A stretch of 36,185 nucleotides of DNA from positions 1 to 36,185 of the forward strand of contig SKGQ01000140.1 of assembly GCA_007117515.1 (NCBI GenBank), read 5' to 3'. The notes under the pieces are model-generated. The model had not been told where the DNA came from and searched no databases. It was given only the letters and a program-made list of their open reading frames with translations. The translations under genes were made by a program, and so were the position numbers. The stretch is from Ectothiorhodospiraceae bacterium (GTDB taxonomy: Bacteria; Pseudomonadota; Gammaproteobacteria; Nitrococcales; Aquisalimonadaceae). Below are positions 1 through 11,100 of this stretch, in pieces (positions within the stretch are counted from its first letter, which is position 1; each line of letters begins with the position of its first letter).

Positions 1-124
1 ATTTTTCCCGACTGCTGCGTTGCGCTGCTTGACCGCAGAATGACTGCGGCGCGGCACAGCGCGCCTTGCCTCGGAAAAAATGCGGACTCCAACGCAGGCG
101 TGCGAATAAATCAGTGCTTCCTTA
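1..124. repeat. Structured intergenic repeat, copy 1 (cut by the window edge)
   Basis: This stretch is non-coding and strongly self-complementary. TTTTTCCCG at 2-10 pairs with CGGAAAAA near 72-80 (one mismatch-free 8-9 bp arm), TGCGTTG near 15-21 pairs with CAACGCA at 90-96, and CCGCAG at 33-38 pairs perfectly with CTGCGG at 44-49. The right end, 105-124, carries the motif AATAAATCAGTGCTTCCTTA, which recurs at 835-854 and in degenerate form at 34935-35004. The motif is followed by AAGGAAAC, so TTCCTTAAGGAA forms a palindrome that may mark the junction with a second, decayed copy. The architecture resembles a MITE or REP-like element. I cannot name the family, and the left end lies outside the window. 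Confidence 0.55.
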
Positions 125-162
125 AGGAAACTCCCGGTTTTTCTCTCCTGGGACTTTAACGG

Positions 163-480
163 TTAGTCCGAATCCCGCCAGTAATTGTTGGCCTGCGCAA
201 CAATGTCGAAATACGCCGCCGCCACATGCGATGCGGCGATAAGCTGCGCCGAGTCCCTGGAATAGATTGGTCGCAACGCGTGCAACACTTCGCGGTCCGT
301 CTGGATTGTGGTCACGCTGCGCCGTGCCAGGCGAAGCGCCAGCGCGAAGCCCTCCGCGGGCGTCTCGGTGATCAGGGAATCAAACCATTCCTCGGCAACT
401 GCCGGCGCCATCTGCTCGGCCAGCAGGGTATTGGGGGAAACGAGTACAGCGGCTAACACCAGGCTCATCAGAATCTTCAT
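163..480 (-). CDS. Small hypothetical secreted protein
   Basis: This encodes a 105-residue protein that I do not recognise. The first 24 residues form a signal peptide: a Lys, a hydrophobic core MSLVLAAVLV and a cleavage-like LLAEQ. The mature part is mainly predicted helix, with a Trp-Phe pair in AEEWFDSL and an Asn-Tyr-Trp near the C-terminus, and has no cysteines. I chose the ATG at 480 over one eight codons upstream because GAGGAG lies about seven bases before it and the signal peptide then begins correctly. A periplasmic location is inferred. The gene stands alone between two copies of the intergenic repeat. Confidence 0.6.
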   Translation of the reverse strand: MKILMSLVLAAVLVSPNTLLAEQMAPAVAEEWFDSLITETPAEGFALALRLARRSVTTIQTDREVLHALRPIYSRDSAQLIAASHVAAAYFDIVAQANNYWRDSD

Positions 481-628
481 GGCGACTCTCCTCTTGTAAC
501 CCAATCAATGTTCCAGAAGGTCTTTGTTGTCCGCCGCCTACGGCAAATGCCTTGGCGCCTTCCAGCGGATTCCTGCGCTCAGTCCTCTACGGGTACGGCT
601 TCCAGGTCGCGTCAAGCGCAATAGAAGC

Positions 629-657
629 TTGCACTCCAAACCAGTATTTCCTATACA
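629..657 (+). promoter_or_regulatory. Weak candidate sigma-70 promoter
   Basis: TTGCAC at 629-634 and TATACA at 652-657 are separated by exactly 17 bases. The -35 box matches consensus at 3 of 6 positions and the -10 at 4 of 6. It would read towards nnrS with a leader of more than 250 bases, so it is tentative. Confidence 0.2.
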
Positions 658-779
658 TCTAAAAAACCAGATGTCTGCCCCGAACGCCGACAAACGTCCT
701 TTCGGGGGACCCCCATACGAAACAGCACACTTGAAGTGCCTGCGGCGCGAGTATCGCAACCTGCGGAACTTGCTGGATC

Positions 780-854
780 AGCGCTGCCGGCCTGCGCCAG
801 CCCCCAAGCAGAAGGGCCCGGCCGCAGACGCGGGAATAAATCAGTGTTTCCTTA
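780..854. repeat. Structured intergenic repeat, copy 2
   Basis: The end motif AATAAATCAGTGTTTCCTTA at 835-854 differs from copy 1 (105-124) at a single base. The GC-rich bases before it, including CCGCAGACGCGG, parallel the segment before the motif in copy 1 (AACGCAGGCGTGCG), but the rest has diverged and I could not define the left boundary. It ends about 80 bases before the nnrS start. Confidence 0.5.
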
Positions 855-933
855 GTGCCGCATGGGCCTGGGGCGATGCCAAACTGTCAGGGAGAAAAAC
901 AAGATCGTGGACTCGGGGGCGGAAGTGAGGCAG

Positions 934-2112
934 ATGCGTAGCTCAGGGCTGAATCCACCGGCGATCCTCTCCATCGCTTTCCCGCCGTTTTTCCTCTCGG
1001 CCGCCCTGTTCACTTCCGTTTCGCTGCTGCTCTGGGTCGCCTGGCTGCTCGGCTGGGCGTCCCCCAATCCCGCGCTACCGATGCCGCTGTGGCATGGGCA
1101 CGAAATGCTGTTCGGGTTCACCATGGCGGTGGTGATCGGCTTCGTGCTGACGGCCGCACAGAACTGGACCGGTCGAACAACCACGACACCGGGTTTGCTG
1201 GCACTGCTGGTCAGCCTCTGGTGGGCCGCCCGAGCCGGCTTCCTGTTTCCGGCAGTCGTTCCGCTCTGGCTGACCACCACACTGGACCTCATCCTGCTGC
1301 CCATCGTCGCGATCCTGATGGCCCGCGTCCTGATCGCCACGCGAAACCGCCGAAACTATGCGCTGCTGCTGATCCTGTGTGCCTTTGCCGTACTAAACGG
1401 CCTCACGCATCTAACCTTCCATGGCCTGATTCCAATCCATCTCATGCATCGAGCGATGGACACAACGCTGCTACTGATCGCCGTGCTGCTGGTATTCATG
1501 GGCGGGCGGGTGATTCCGTTCTTCACGGCACGGCGTCTGCCGACAGTGGACCCCCGGCGATGGCCGGCACTGGACTGGACGGCCACAATCCTCGCCGCTC
1601 TATGCTGCGTCGCGGTACTCGTTGCCGGGCGACATCCGGATCTCGCATTGCTGTTCTTCCTTGCCGCGACCGTCAATCTGGCTCGCCTGCTGGCCTGGCG
1701 ACCGTGGCGGGTGCTGCAGGAGCCCATGCTCTGGGTTCTGCACCTGGGTTATGCGTGGATCCCGGTCGGCTTTCTACTCCTCGGCCTGCACCTGGCGGGT
1801 GCGCCGCTGAGTTGGTCCGCTGGTGCGCATGTACTTGCTGCGGGAGCACTCGGCACCCTGGCCATTGGCATGATGTCCCGCGTGGCCCTGGGTCACACGG
1901 GCCGACCGCTGCAGGCACCACCGCTCATGCATACTGCATTCGTCGTCCTGAGCATCGCGGTTCTCCTTCGCCTGGTCGCGGCATTGGCGCCCAACCTTCC
2001 ACTTGTGCTCGCTTTGTCAGGATTACTCTGGGCCGGCGCCTTTCTTCTCTACGCCCTGGTGTTTACCCCGATTTTCCTTCGCCCCGCCGTGGATTCGGGG
2101 GCGGTGAAATAG
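934..2112 (+). CDS. nnrS: NnrS family membrane protein
   Basis: This encodes a 392-residue polytopic membrane protein of the NnrS family. NnrS is a haem- and copper-containing inner-membrane protein associated with nitric oxide or nitrosative stress and often found near denitrification genes. The family signatures are visible: PPFF near residue 17, WHGHEM at 53-58 with two histidines that are likely metal or haem ligands, NWTGR at 77-81, GGRVIPFFTARRL mid-protein, and about twelve hydrophobic segments. I place the start at the ATG at 934, preceded by GTGAGG, because it gives the usual family length; an ATG at 862 would add a non-hydrophobic 24-residue tail. No denitrification genes are nearby, so its job here is inferred only from family membership. 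Confidence 0.88.
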   Translation: MRSSGLNPPAILSIAFPPFFLSAALFTSVSLLLWVAWLLGWASPNPALPMPLWHGHEMLFGFTMAVVIGFVLTAAQNWTGRTTTTPGLLALLVSLWWAARAGFLFPAVVPLWLTTTLDLILLPIVAILMARVLIATRNRRNYALLLILCAFAVLNGLTHLTFHGLIPIHLMHRAMDTTLLLIAVLLVFMGGRVIPFFTARRLPTVDPRRWPALDWTATILAALCCVAVLVAGRHPDLALLFFLAATVNLARLLAWRPWRVLQEPMLWVLHLGYAWIPVGFLLLGLHLAGAPLSWSAGAHVLAAGALGTLAIGMMSRVALGHTGRPLQAPPLMHTAFVVLSIAVLLRLVAALAPNLPLVLALSGLLWAGAFLLYALVFTPIFLRPAVDSGAVK

Positions 2113-2251
2113 CGAGGCAGATCGCCCTGAAACGAGGACGGACCCCGCCAGTAACGAGACCGGAACGGTTTCGGAACCAACTCCTTCAAGGCATCGCCGC
2201 CAGCGTAGGCCTAAGCGGGACCGGGAGGTATTTCCGAACTGACACACAGGG

Positions 2252-2860
2252 CTATTTCTGCTGCCAGTTGCCGGAACGGTCCTGGTAATACCAGCCACCG
2301 CGGGCGTTGGCGACCCAGCGCTCGGCAAAAGTCCGACGGATGTCCGACTCCCATTCCGGGTGACCATTGGCAACTGCGATCTGTCGGTACAGGGCCTGCC
2401 GGTCACTGTTCTCGTCGGAGACCAGCTGGCGCACGGCGTTGCGGTCCGCCAGCGGAATCTCGCCCTGATCACGCACGGCAACCAGTCCGTCCCGCGTCAG
2501 ACCCACAGCACCGGCTTCATACCACGGGCGCAACTGGCTGTGGCGGGCTTCCATCGAAGCGGTGAGCTGGCGGATAGCCGGAGAACTGATATCGATATCG
2601 GGCTCGGCCGCCTGAGCTGCCGGCACCAGTCGCTCAAGCAGAGCCATGAGCGCAGGAGCCTGCTGCATCTGCTGGCCCTGCGGTCCTGGTTCGGCGGCGG
2701 GCGGCGCCTCTGACGGCCGGTTTTCCCGGCCCCAGACATCATGAATGATCCGGTCGGCCGCCTGTTCGGCCGCAGCCGCCGGGAAGTACACATTGATGGT
2801 GACGCAGGCCGCCAACAGGAACATGGCCATGACCACCGGAAACGCACTCATTTTAAGCAT
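2252..2860 (-). CDS. YdbL-like DUF1318 lipoprotein
   Basis: This is a 201-residue protein of the YdbL/DUF1318 family. The N-terminus is a lipoprotein signal ending in LAAC, with Cys19 as the lipidation site, followed by TINVYFPAAAAEQAADRII, a block typical of the longer DUF1318 proteins. The C-terminal half holds the DUF1318 core with its final aromatic glycine-rich GGWYYQ and SGNW. E. coli YdbL is about half this size and belongs with YdbH and YnbE in outer-membrane lipid homeostasis. No ydbH or ynbE homologue is in the window. The ATG at 2860 is preceded by AAGGGTGG; an upstream ATG at 2902 would bury the signal peptide. A hyphenated palindrome (ACTCT-N4-AGAGT, 2901-2914) lies upstream. Confidence 0.82.
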   Translation of the reverse strand: MLKMSAFPVVMAMFLLAACVTINVYFPAAAAEQAADRIIHDVWGRENRPSEAPPAAEPGPQGQQMQQAPALMALLERLVPAAQAAEPDIDISSPAIRQLTASMEARHSQLRPWYEAGAVGLTRDGLVAVRDQGEIPLADRNAVRQLVSDENSDRQALYRQIAVANGHPEWESDIRRTFAERWVANARGGWYYQDRSGNWQQK

Positions 2861-2960
2861 TTCATCCACCCTTGATGTTCTCTGGGGCAGTTTCCACCCC
2901 ACTCTACGCAGAGTATGACAACAAACCTTGCTGAGACATTAATTCCGGGATGTATAAACG

Positions 2961-3791
2961 CTATCTGCCAAGATGATCGTCCAGAAAATCGTCCAGCCCT
3001 TGCTGATAAATCTGCCGATGGCGGAGGAAGCCCGTGTTGTGATCACCGCGCAGTTCCAGGAAGTATCTTGGCTCGGCGGCGGCGTCATACAGACGCTCGC
3101 CATGGGCGAAGGGGATGATTTCATCCTCGGGACTGTGAATCACCAGCACCGGCGCCTGACTCCGCGCCAGCCCGGCGCGGGTGTCATAGCTAAGCCGCGC
3201 CAGCCAGCGCACCGGGTAGATGGGGTACAGCTCGGCAGCCAGATCCGGCACCGAGGTAAAGGCGGATTCGACAATGACCGCGGCCAGCTCCCGTTCCGCC
3301 GCAAGATCCGCCGCCAGGGCGCCACCAAGGGAACGGCCGAAAACGACGACCTGCCCTGCGGCACGGCCGCGATCGTCCAGCAGATAATCAAGCGCCACGC
3401 GGGCGTCCTGTTTCAGCCCCGCCTCGCTGGGCCGGCCCTCGCTCTGGCCGTAACCACGGTAATCGATGATCAGCACTTCCAGACCCAGATCGTGGAAGAT
3501 TTCAAGCGAGTCCAGCCGGTGACTGATGTTGCCGGCGTTACCATGCAGAAACAGCAGCGTGCCGCGCGCCTCACCATGGGGCAACCACCAGCCGTGCAGA
3601 CGCGCGCCGTCGGGTGTCTCCAGCGCCACATCGTCATAGGCCAGCCCGATTCGCTCCGGCGTTGCCGTGAGGTCACGCCCGGGTATCCCGGGAAGATGCA
3701 CCAGGCGATCCTGGAACACGTACAGCAGCGCCAACGGCACGAGATAGACGAGCGCCAGACCGATGATCAGAATCTTCAGCATGCGCGGCAT
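2961..3791 (-). CDS. Membrane-anchored alpha/beta hydrolase (BEM46/ABHD13-like)
   Basis: This is a 276-residue serine hydrolase. Residues 5-26 form one hydrophobic segment that should anchor it in the inner membrane with the hydrolase domain outside. The oxyanion motif HGNAGN is at 83-88, the nucleophile elbow GRSLGG at 152-157 (Ser154), the acid in SPED (Asp223) and the histidine in GDHN (His251), so the triad is complete. This layout matches the BEM46/ABHD13-type family; the substrate is unknown and may be an acyl ester or peptide. The gene is divergent from the next hydrolase gene, with only about 50 bases between their starts, and lies 100 bases upstream of the DUF1318 gene on the same strand. 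No strong ribosome binding site is visible, and the ATG at 3782 is an alternative start. Confidence 0.85.
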   Translation of the reverse strand: MPRMLKILIIGLALVYLVPLALLYVFQDRLVHLPGIPGRDLTATPERIGLAYDDVALETPDGARLHGWWLPHGEARGTLLFLHGNAGNISHRLDSLEIFHDLGLEVLIIDYRGYGQSEGRPSEAGLKQDARVALDYLLDDRGRAAGQVVVFGRSLGGALAADLAAERELAAVIVESAFTSVPDLAAELYPIYPVRWLARLSYDTRAGLARSQAPVLVIHSPEDEIIPFAHGERLYDAAAEPRYFLELRGDHNTGFLRHRQIYQQGLDDFLDDHLGR

Positions 3792-3843
3792 GAGTAGTGC
3801 AATCCGGAGGTGGCACGAATCAATCTCATGCTACCGTTTCCGT

Positions 3844-4974
3844 ATGCAAATGCATGTCAGGCCATTATTGATGGCGCTACTCCTTGGCGCCCTCGCGCTC
3901 AGCGGCTGTGAGTCATCTGGCCGCGCGATGGATGCCGCGCTGCTGTTGGGGGATGTCCGGGCCGGGGCCGAGGACAGCCGTCTGAAGCGTCGCACCGAGA
4001 CTCCACAGCGGCAAACTATCCGCTATCGATACGACAATGAGGAGCGCGTCGCAGACCATTATCGCAGTGGCGATTCGGCCCGCGGACGCTTGATTCTGGT
4101 GCATGGCTTCACCGAACAGGGTCGCCGCGACCCGCGGCTGGTCGAATTCGCGCACAGCATGGCACGCAGCGGCTTCGAGGTGATCGCGCCAGAGGTTCCC
4201 GGACTGACCGATCTGTCAATCAGCCAGGACGAAAGCCGTGTCATCGCCGATGCCGTACGCCACGCGACCGACGATGGCGCACCTGTCGCCCTGGCTGCCA
4301 TCAGCTTTGCCGTTGGCCCGACAATGCTGGCGGCCATGGAGGCGGATACCGCCGAGGCCGTGGACATCATCCTTGCGGTTGGCCCTTACTACGATCTGAT
4401 CGACGTGATCCGTTACGCCAGCACCGGTGATGATCCGGGACGCGCCGACGACGCAGAAGCGATGCAACCGCGGCCCGAAGGGCGCTGGATCATACTGCTC
4501 GCGCAACGCCACCGGCTGGATGATGCCGGGGATCGAGAACTGCTTGGCAAGATCGGCGAACGTCGCCTGGAGAACCCCCAGGCGGCGATCGAGGATCTCG
4601 CCGAAAAACTCGGCGCAGAGGGCCGAGCCCTGCTGGACCTGGTGCGCAACGAGGATCCGGACGCCGTCGAAGGCCTTGTCGCCGCGCTACCGGCTGCCAT
4701 CCGTGATGATCTGGCCGCATTGAACCTGGCAGAACGTGATCTGTCGCCGCTGAGCGCGCGGCTGATCCTGATTCACGGACCGGAGGATCGTGTTATCCCG
4801 ATCAGCCACAGCGAGCGGCTGAAACAAGCGCTGCCGGACGGACAGGCACAACTTTACCGGGCAGGCGGTCTCGATCATGTGGATGTCTCGACCGGATTCT
4901 TCGACGGCATTCAACTCTGGCGTGCGACCCGCCACCTGTTCCGCCTGGCTGACCAGCGCGGCGACAGCGAGTAA
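3844..4974 (+). CDS. Alpha/beta fold hydrolase lipoprotein
   Basis: This is a 376-residue putative lipoprotein. A hydrophobic signal leads to lipobox LSGC with Cys22. The hydrolase domain shows ILVHGF near residue 84-89, a nucleophile elbow AISFA with Ser154, an acid in HGPEDRVIP (Asp315) and a histidine in GLDHVD (His345). The elbow has alanine at both positions normally occupied by glycine, so activity is uncertain although the triad residues are present. An insert rich in Asp and Glu (about 195-300) separates core and C-terminus and may be a lid. I chose the ATG at 3844, or the one at 3850; the open frame extends upstream but would place the signal peptide internally. The substrate is unknown. 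Confidence 0.75.
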   Translation: MQMHVRPLLMALLLGALALSGCESSGRAMDAALLLGDVRAGAEDSRLKRRTETPQRQTIRYRYDNEERVADHYRSGDSARGRLILVHGFTEQGRRDPRLVEFAHSMARSGFEVIAPEVPGLTDLSISQDESRVIADAVRHATDDGAPVALAAISFAVGPTMLAAMEADTAEAVDIILAVGPYYDLIDVIRYASTGDDPGRADDAEAMQPRPEGRWIILLAQRHRLDDAGDRELLGKIGERRLENPQAAIEDLAEKLGAEGRALLDLVRNEDPDAVEGLVAALPAAIRDDLAALNLAERDLSPLSARLILIHGPEDRVIPISHSERLKQALPDGQAQLYRAGGLDHVDVSTGFFDGIQLWRATRHLFRLADQRGDSE

Positions 4975-5096
4975 CCGGACGCCGAAGCTGCCAGCCCCCC
5001 GGAACTCGCAACTCCGGATCCACTCCATCTGACTGATGCCGCAACGGCGGGTGCAGAAACCGCGGAAAGCTGCACAGAAACGAAGCGCACGGTAGG

Positions 5097-5126
5097 TTAG
5101 TGTTTCCTTGAGGCCCCTGCCAGGGG
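5097..5126. repeat. Degenerate repeat end motif and short hairpin
   Basis: TTAGTGTTTCCTTG at 5097-5110 matches the end motif of the intergenic repeat (TCAGTGTTTCCTTA) at 12 of 14 positions, but the AATAAA part is missing. It is followed by CCCCTG at 5114-5119 and CAGGGG at 5121-5126, a small hairpin. This may be a decayed copy or coincidence. Confidence 0.25.
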
Positions 5127-5156
5127 TAAGTTGCGAGGGGAGCGATCAGCACTGTC

Positions 5157-5783
5157 ATGAAATCGATCTGGATCATTGCCGGCGTTGTTACCGCACTGCT
5201 GTTTTCCAGTGTTGCCCAGGCAGAACTCTACCGCTGGGTCGACGAGGACGGCGAAGTGCACTACAGCGACCGCCTTCCGCCGGAGCGCGCCACCGACCAA
5301 CGGCGAATCTTCTCGCGCGGCGGCGACACCCTGCGCGACGTGGAGCGTATGCCCGCGGCTGAGGAACTGAAGGCGCTGGAAGAAGCGCGCAGGGCGGCAG
5401 AGGACGAGGAGCAACGCGCCGAGGAACAGCGTCGTCGGCAGGCCGAGTACGATCAGATGCTGCGGCGGAGCTACACCAGCGCTGACGACGTGGAACGCAG
5501 CCGGGAGCGACGCATTCAACCGCTGCAGACCCAGCTGGAGAATGCTGAACGCCGCCAGAAACGCCTGGAAGACCGCATTGAGGAGCTACGCAATGCGGCA
5601 GCCGAAGCCGAGCGCGGCCAGCGGGATGTGGCGCCGTACGAACGACGTCTGCAGCAGGCCCGTCAGTTACGCCAGCGGGAAATCGAGCGGATCCGGCAAC
5701 GGCAGGAGGATATCGAAGCGGTGAACACCGAATTCGATCGTCATCTGGAACGCTTTCTGATTATTCTGGGCGAGCGCGATTAG
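5157..5783 (+). CDS. DUF4124 protein with coiled coil
   Basis: This is a 208-residue secreted protein. A signal peptide (cleavage near VAQA, residue 22) precedes the DUF4124 motif LYRWVDEDGEVHYSDRLPP, residues 24-42, a short beta-sheet module of unknown function common in Proteobacteria. From about residue 65 to 200 the chain is almost entirely charged and helical, rich in Glu, Arg and Gln with heptad-like spacing, so a long coiled coil is likely. The role is unknown; a periplasmic envelope protein is the safest reading. AGGGGAG lies about 14 bases before the ATG. It converges with argB and shares a small inverted repeat with it at the 3' end. Confidence 0.82.
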   Translation: MKSIWIIAGVVTALLFSSVAQAELYRWVDEDGEVHYSDRLPPERATDQRRIFSRGGDTLRDVERMPAAEELKALEEARRAAEDEEQRAEEQRRRQAEYDQMLRRSYTSADDVERSRERRIQPLQTQLENAERRQKRLEDRIEELRNAAAEAERGQRDVAPYERRLQQARQLRQREIERIRQRQEDIEAVNTEFDRHLERFLIILGERD

Positions 5784-5799
5784 CGGCTCGCCAATCGCG
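5775..5799. terminator. Possible shared hairpin between convergent genes
   Basis: CGCGATT at 5775-5781 and AATCGCG at 5793-5799 form a perfect 7-bp stem with an 11-base loop, spanning the stop of the DUF4124 gene and ending one base before the argB stop. There is no T-run on either side, so this is not a classical intrinsic terminator; it may still slow both transcripts. Confidence 0.3.
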
Positions 5800-9013
<3,214 letters not shown>

Positions 9014-9016
9014 CGC

Positions 9017-9475
9017 TCAGTCAGTCCCCGTATGACCGAAGCCGCCGTCGCCACGGACCGAAGCATCGAATGTGGACACCTGCTCCAGACGCGGACGCAG
9101 CACTGGCACGAAAACCAGCTGCGCGATCCGTTCGCCGGCGGCAATGGCGTAAGTATTCTGGCCTCGATTCCAGCAGGACACGAACAACTGCCCCTGGTAG
9201 TCGGAATCGATCAGCCCCACCAGATTGCCAAGCACGATGCCGTGTTTATGCCCCAACCCCGAACGGGGCAGAATTACCGCCGCGACGTTGGGATCTCCGA
9301 TATGAATTGCCAGACCACTCGGGATCAGCAGCGTCTGGCCCGGCGCCAACTCCACATCCCCCTCCAGACAGGCCCGCAAATCGAGGCCGGCGGACCCGTC
9401 GGTGGCGTAGTCCGGCATCGGAAACTCACGGCCCAGACGGGGATCGAGCACCTGCATCTGAACGGATTGCAGCAT
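9017..9475 (-). CDS. dut: Deoxyuridine 5'-triphosphate nucleotidohydrolase
   Basis: Dut hydrolyses dUTP to dUMP and pyrophosphate, keeping uracil out of DNA and supplying thymidylate precursor. The 152-residue product has the five trimeric dUTPase motifs in order: [10 protein letters not shown] at 24-33, PRSGLG at 70-75, GLIDSDYQG at 87-95 with the catalytic Asp, GERIAQ at 114-119 and the glycine-rich C-terminal [10 protein letters not shown] at 141-150. The length equals the usual bacterial form. The start at 9475 lies two bases after the coaBC stop, so the two are probably translationally coupled; a longer in-frame extension inside coaBC was rejected. Confidence 0.96.
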   Translation of the reverse strand: MLQSVQMQVLDPRLGREFPMPDYATDGSAGLDLRACLEGDVELAPGQTLLIPSGLAIHIGDPNVAAVILPRSGLGHKHGIVLGNLVGLIDSDYQGQLFVSCWNRGQNTYAIAAGERIAQLVFVPVLRPRLEQVSTFDASVRGDGGFGHTGTD

Positions 9476-9477
9476 CC

Positions 9478-10683
9478 TTACTCCCTGCTCATTCGGTCGG
9501 CGATGAAGGCAATCAACTCGGCTGCAACTTGTGCCTTCGAGGCCGGGCCCAGCCAGCAATCACCATCCTGCCAGCGCAACCACAGGCGATTGAGGTCAAC
9601 ATCGAAACCGCTATCCGGCTGCCCCACCAGATTGGCAGCAATCAGATCCAGCCCCTTACGCCGGCGTTTGTCCTCGGCATGGCCCTGCAGATCTTCCGTT
9701 TCGGCTGCAAAACCAACCGTGAAGGGCCGCGGTGAGGCAGCGGCAACACTAGCGAGAATATCCGGATTACGCTCCAGCGCCACCTGCATCTGTTGCTCGC
9801 GCTTCTTGATCTTCTCCGCCGCCACCTGCTTCGGTCGGTAATCCGCCACGGCCGCGCAGCCGATGAACAGATCACAGCCATCCAGCAACCCCAGCACTGC
9901 ATCGTGCATCTGTCCGGCGGTTTCAACGTCAGTGCGATGCACCCCGATAGGCGAATCCAGCGTCACTGGCCCGGCAACCAACTCCACCTCGGCGCCGGCA
10001 TCGCGCGCCGCCGCTGCCAGGGCGAAACCCATACGGCCGGAGCTGCGGTTACTGATGAAGCGTACCGGATCCAGCGCCTCGCGGGTCGGCCCGGCGGTCA
10101 GCACCACGCGTTTACCCTGCAGCAGCCGCGGTCCGAAAAGACCCCCGACATGCCGCACCAGTTCCAGCGGCTCCAGCATGCGGCCAGCGCCCTGCTCACC
10201 GCAGGCCTGATCACCAACACCCGGTCCGAATATGGCAACGCCGCGTTGTTCGAGGATGGCTACGTTGCCGCGCACGGCCGGGTGCAGCCACATGACGCGA
10301 TTCATTGCCGGCGCCACGGCCAATGGTGCCTCGGTAGCCAGACACAGGGTCGTCAGCAGATCGTCGGCCTGACCATGCGCCAGACGCGCCAGTACATCGG
10401 CGCTGGCTGGAGCGATCAGCACGGCATCCGCCCAGCGGGCAAGGGCAATATGTCCCATTGCCGCCTCGGCCTCGGGATCCAGCAGACTCGTGTGCACCGG
10501 CTGACCCGATACCGCCTGGAATGTCAGTGGCGTAACAAACTCGGTGGCCGCGCGGGTCATGACCACCCGCACCTCGGCGCCGGCCTCGCGCAGTCGACGC
10601 ACCAGATCGGCACCTTTATAGGCAGCAATGCCTCCGGTCACACCAAGAATGATATGCCGCCCCTGCAGCGAACTTCGCGTCAT
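9478..10683 (-). CDS. coaBC: Bifunctional phosphopantothenoylcysteine decarboxylase/synthetase
   Basis: CoaBC joins cysteine to 4'-phosphopantothenate using CTP and then decarboxylates the product to phosphopantetheine, two middle steps of coenzyme A synthesis. The 401-residue protein has the FMN-binding CoaC half ([10 protein letters not shown] near 14-23, catalytic His78 in [13 protein letters not shown] at 125-128, the flap Cys161 in [10 protein letters not shown]) and the CoaB half ([23 protein letters not shown] near 197-219, then AVADYRP and EKIKK). The final step enzyme, coaD, is also in this window but in another operon. The start codon has no strong ribosome binding site; 140 bases separate it from the upstream small gene, enough for its own promoter. 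Confidence 0.96.
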   Translation of the reverse strand: MTRSSLQGRHIILGVTGGIAAYKGADLVRRLREAGAEVRVVMTRAATEFVTPLTFQAVSGQPVHTSLLDPEAEAAMGHIALARWADAVLIAPASADVLARLAHGQADDLLTTLCLATEAPLAVAPAMNRVMWLHPAVRGNVAILEQRGVAIFGPGVGDQACGEQGAGRMLEPLELVRHVGGLFGPRLLQGKRVVLTAGPTREALDPVRFISNRSSGRMGFALAAAARDAGAEVELVAGPVTLDSPIGVHRTDVETAGQMHDAVLGLLDGCDLFIGCAAVADYRPKQVAAEKIKKREQQMQVALERNPDILASVAAASPRPFTVGFAAETEDLQGHAEDKRRRKGLDLIAANLVGQPDSGFDVDLNRLWLRWQDGDCWLGPASKAQVAAELIAFIADRMSRE

Positions 10684-10823
10684 TTAAGCATCCAGAATCG
10701 TGCCAATGAAACGCTCATTCGTTCCGACAACGCGCTGCAGCCATTGCCACGTCACGACGCCAACGAATCAGCATGGCGTTCAGTGTAGGGAAACTGGCGG
10801 TTGCCGGCATCCACGTAAGTCAG

Positions 10824-11060
10824 TCACCCATTGAGCTGCGGCTGCTCCCATGGCACAGAAGCCTCCAGGCGCTCGCGCAAATCCGACTCGGAAAGGGCCT
10901 GCAATTCCTGTTGGGCTTCAAGCCGCGTTTCGGCCGCAAGCATCGCCTTGCGCACGCCATCGCCGCCTTCCGGCACCAGCAGCACGACGAGCATGCCGTA
11001 AGATTCTCGGCCGATACTGGCAGACCAGGACTGCCCCTGCTCATCACGGAAGGCTCGCAT
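10824..11060 (-). CDS. Small conserved-looking protein between radC and coaBC
   Basis: This encodes a 78-residue acidic protein that I cannot assign to a named family. The start is well supported: AGGAGG sits four bases before the ATG. The N-terminal half looks like small beta strands with the pattern RDEQGQSW-x6-ESYGMLVVLLVPEGG, and the C-terminal half is a charged helix (AETRLEAQQELQALSESDLRERLEA). There is no signal peptide or metal site. It is co-directional with radC, ending the gap before coaBC. The composition resembles its neighbours, so it is likely a real gene; its function is unknown. Confidence 0.65.
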   Translation of the reverse strand: MRAFRDEQGQSWSASIGRESYGMLVVLLVPEGGDGVRKAMLAAETRLEAQQELQALSESDLRERLEASVPWEQPQLNG

Positions 11061-11100
11061 GCTACCTCCTGCCTCGGGGAAAAGCTGAGTAAGGCGATGT

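Larger units (their letters stand above)
481..933. other. Non-coding gap upstream of nnrS
   Basis: There is no convincing gene in these 453 bases. The stretch holds a hairpin (ACATCT at 655-660 with AGATGT at 669-674), a weak plus-strand promoter candidate at 629-657, and a copy of the intergenic repeat end motif at 835-854. Open frames here have no ribosome binding site and no recognisable protein. I looked for an FNR/NNR-type box (TTGAT-N4-ATCAA), expected for NO-response genes such as nnrS, and did not see one. Confidence 0.5.

Noticed and set aside
2113-2251. Terminator between the convergent nnrS and DUF1318 genes
   Set aside because: Only an imperfect repeat around CCGGAACGGTTTCGG is present, with no clear stem or T-run.
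9793-10788. Long plus-strand open frame opposite coaBC
   Set aside because: It is antisense to a clearly real gene with all motifs, has no ribosome binding site and a composition typical of shadow frames in GC-rich DNA.
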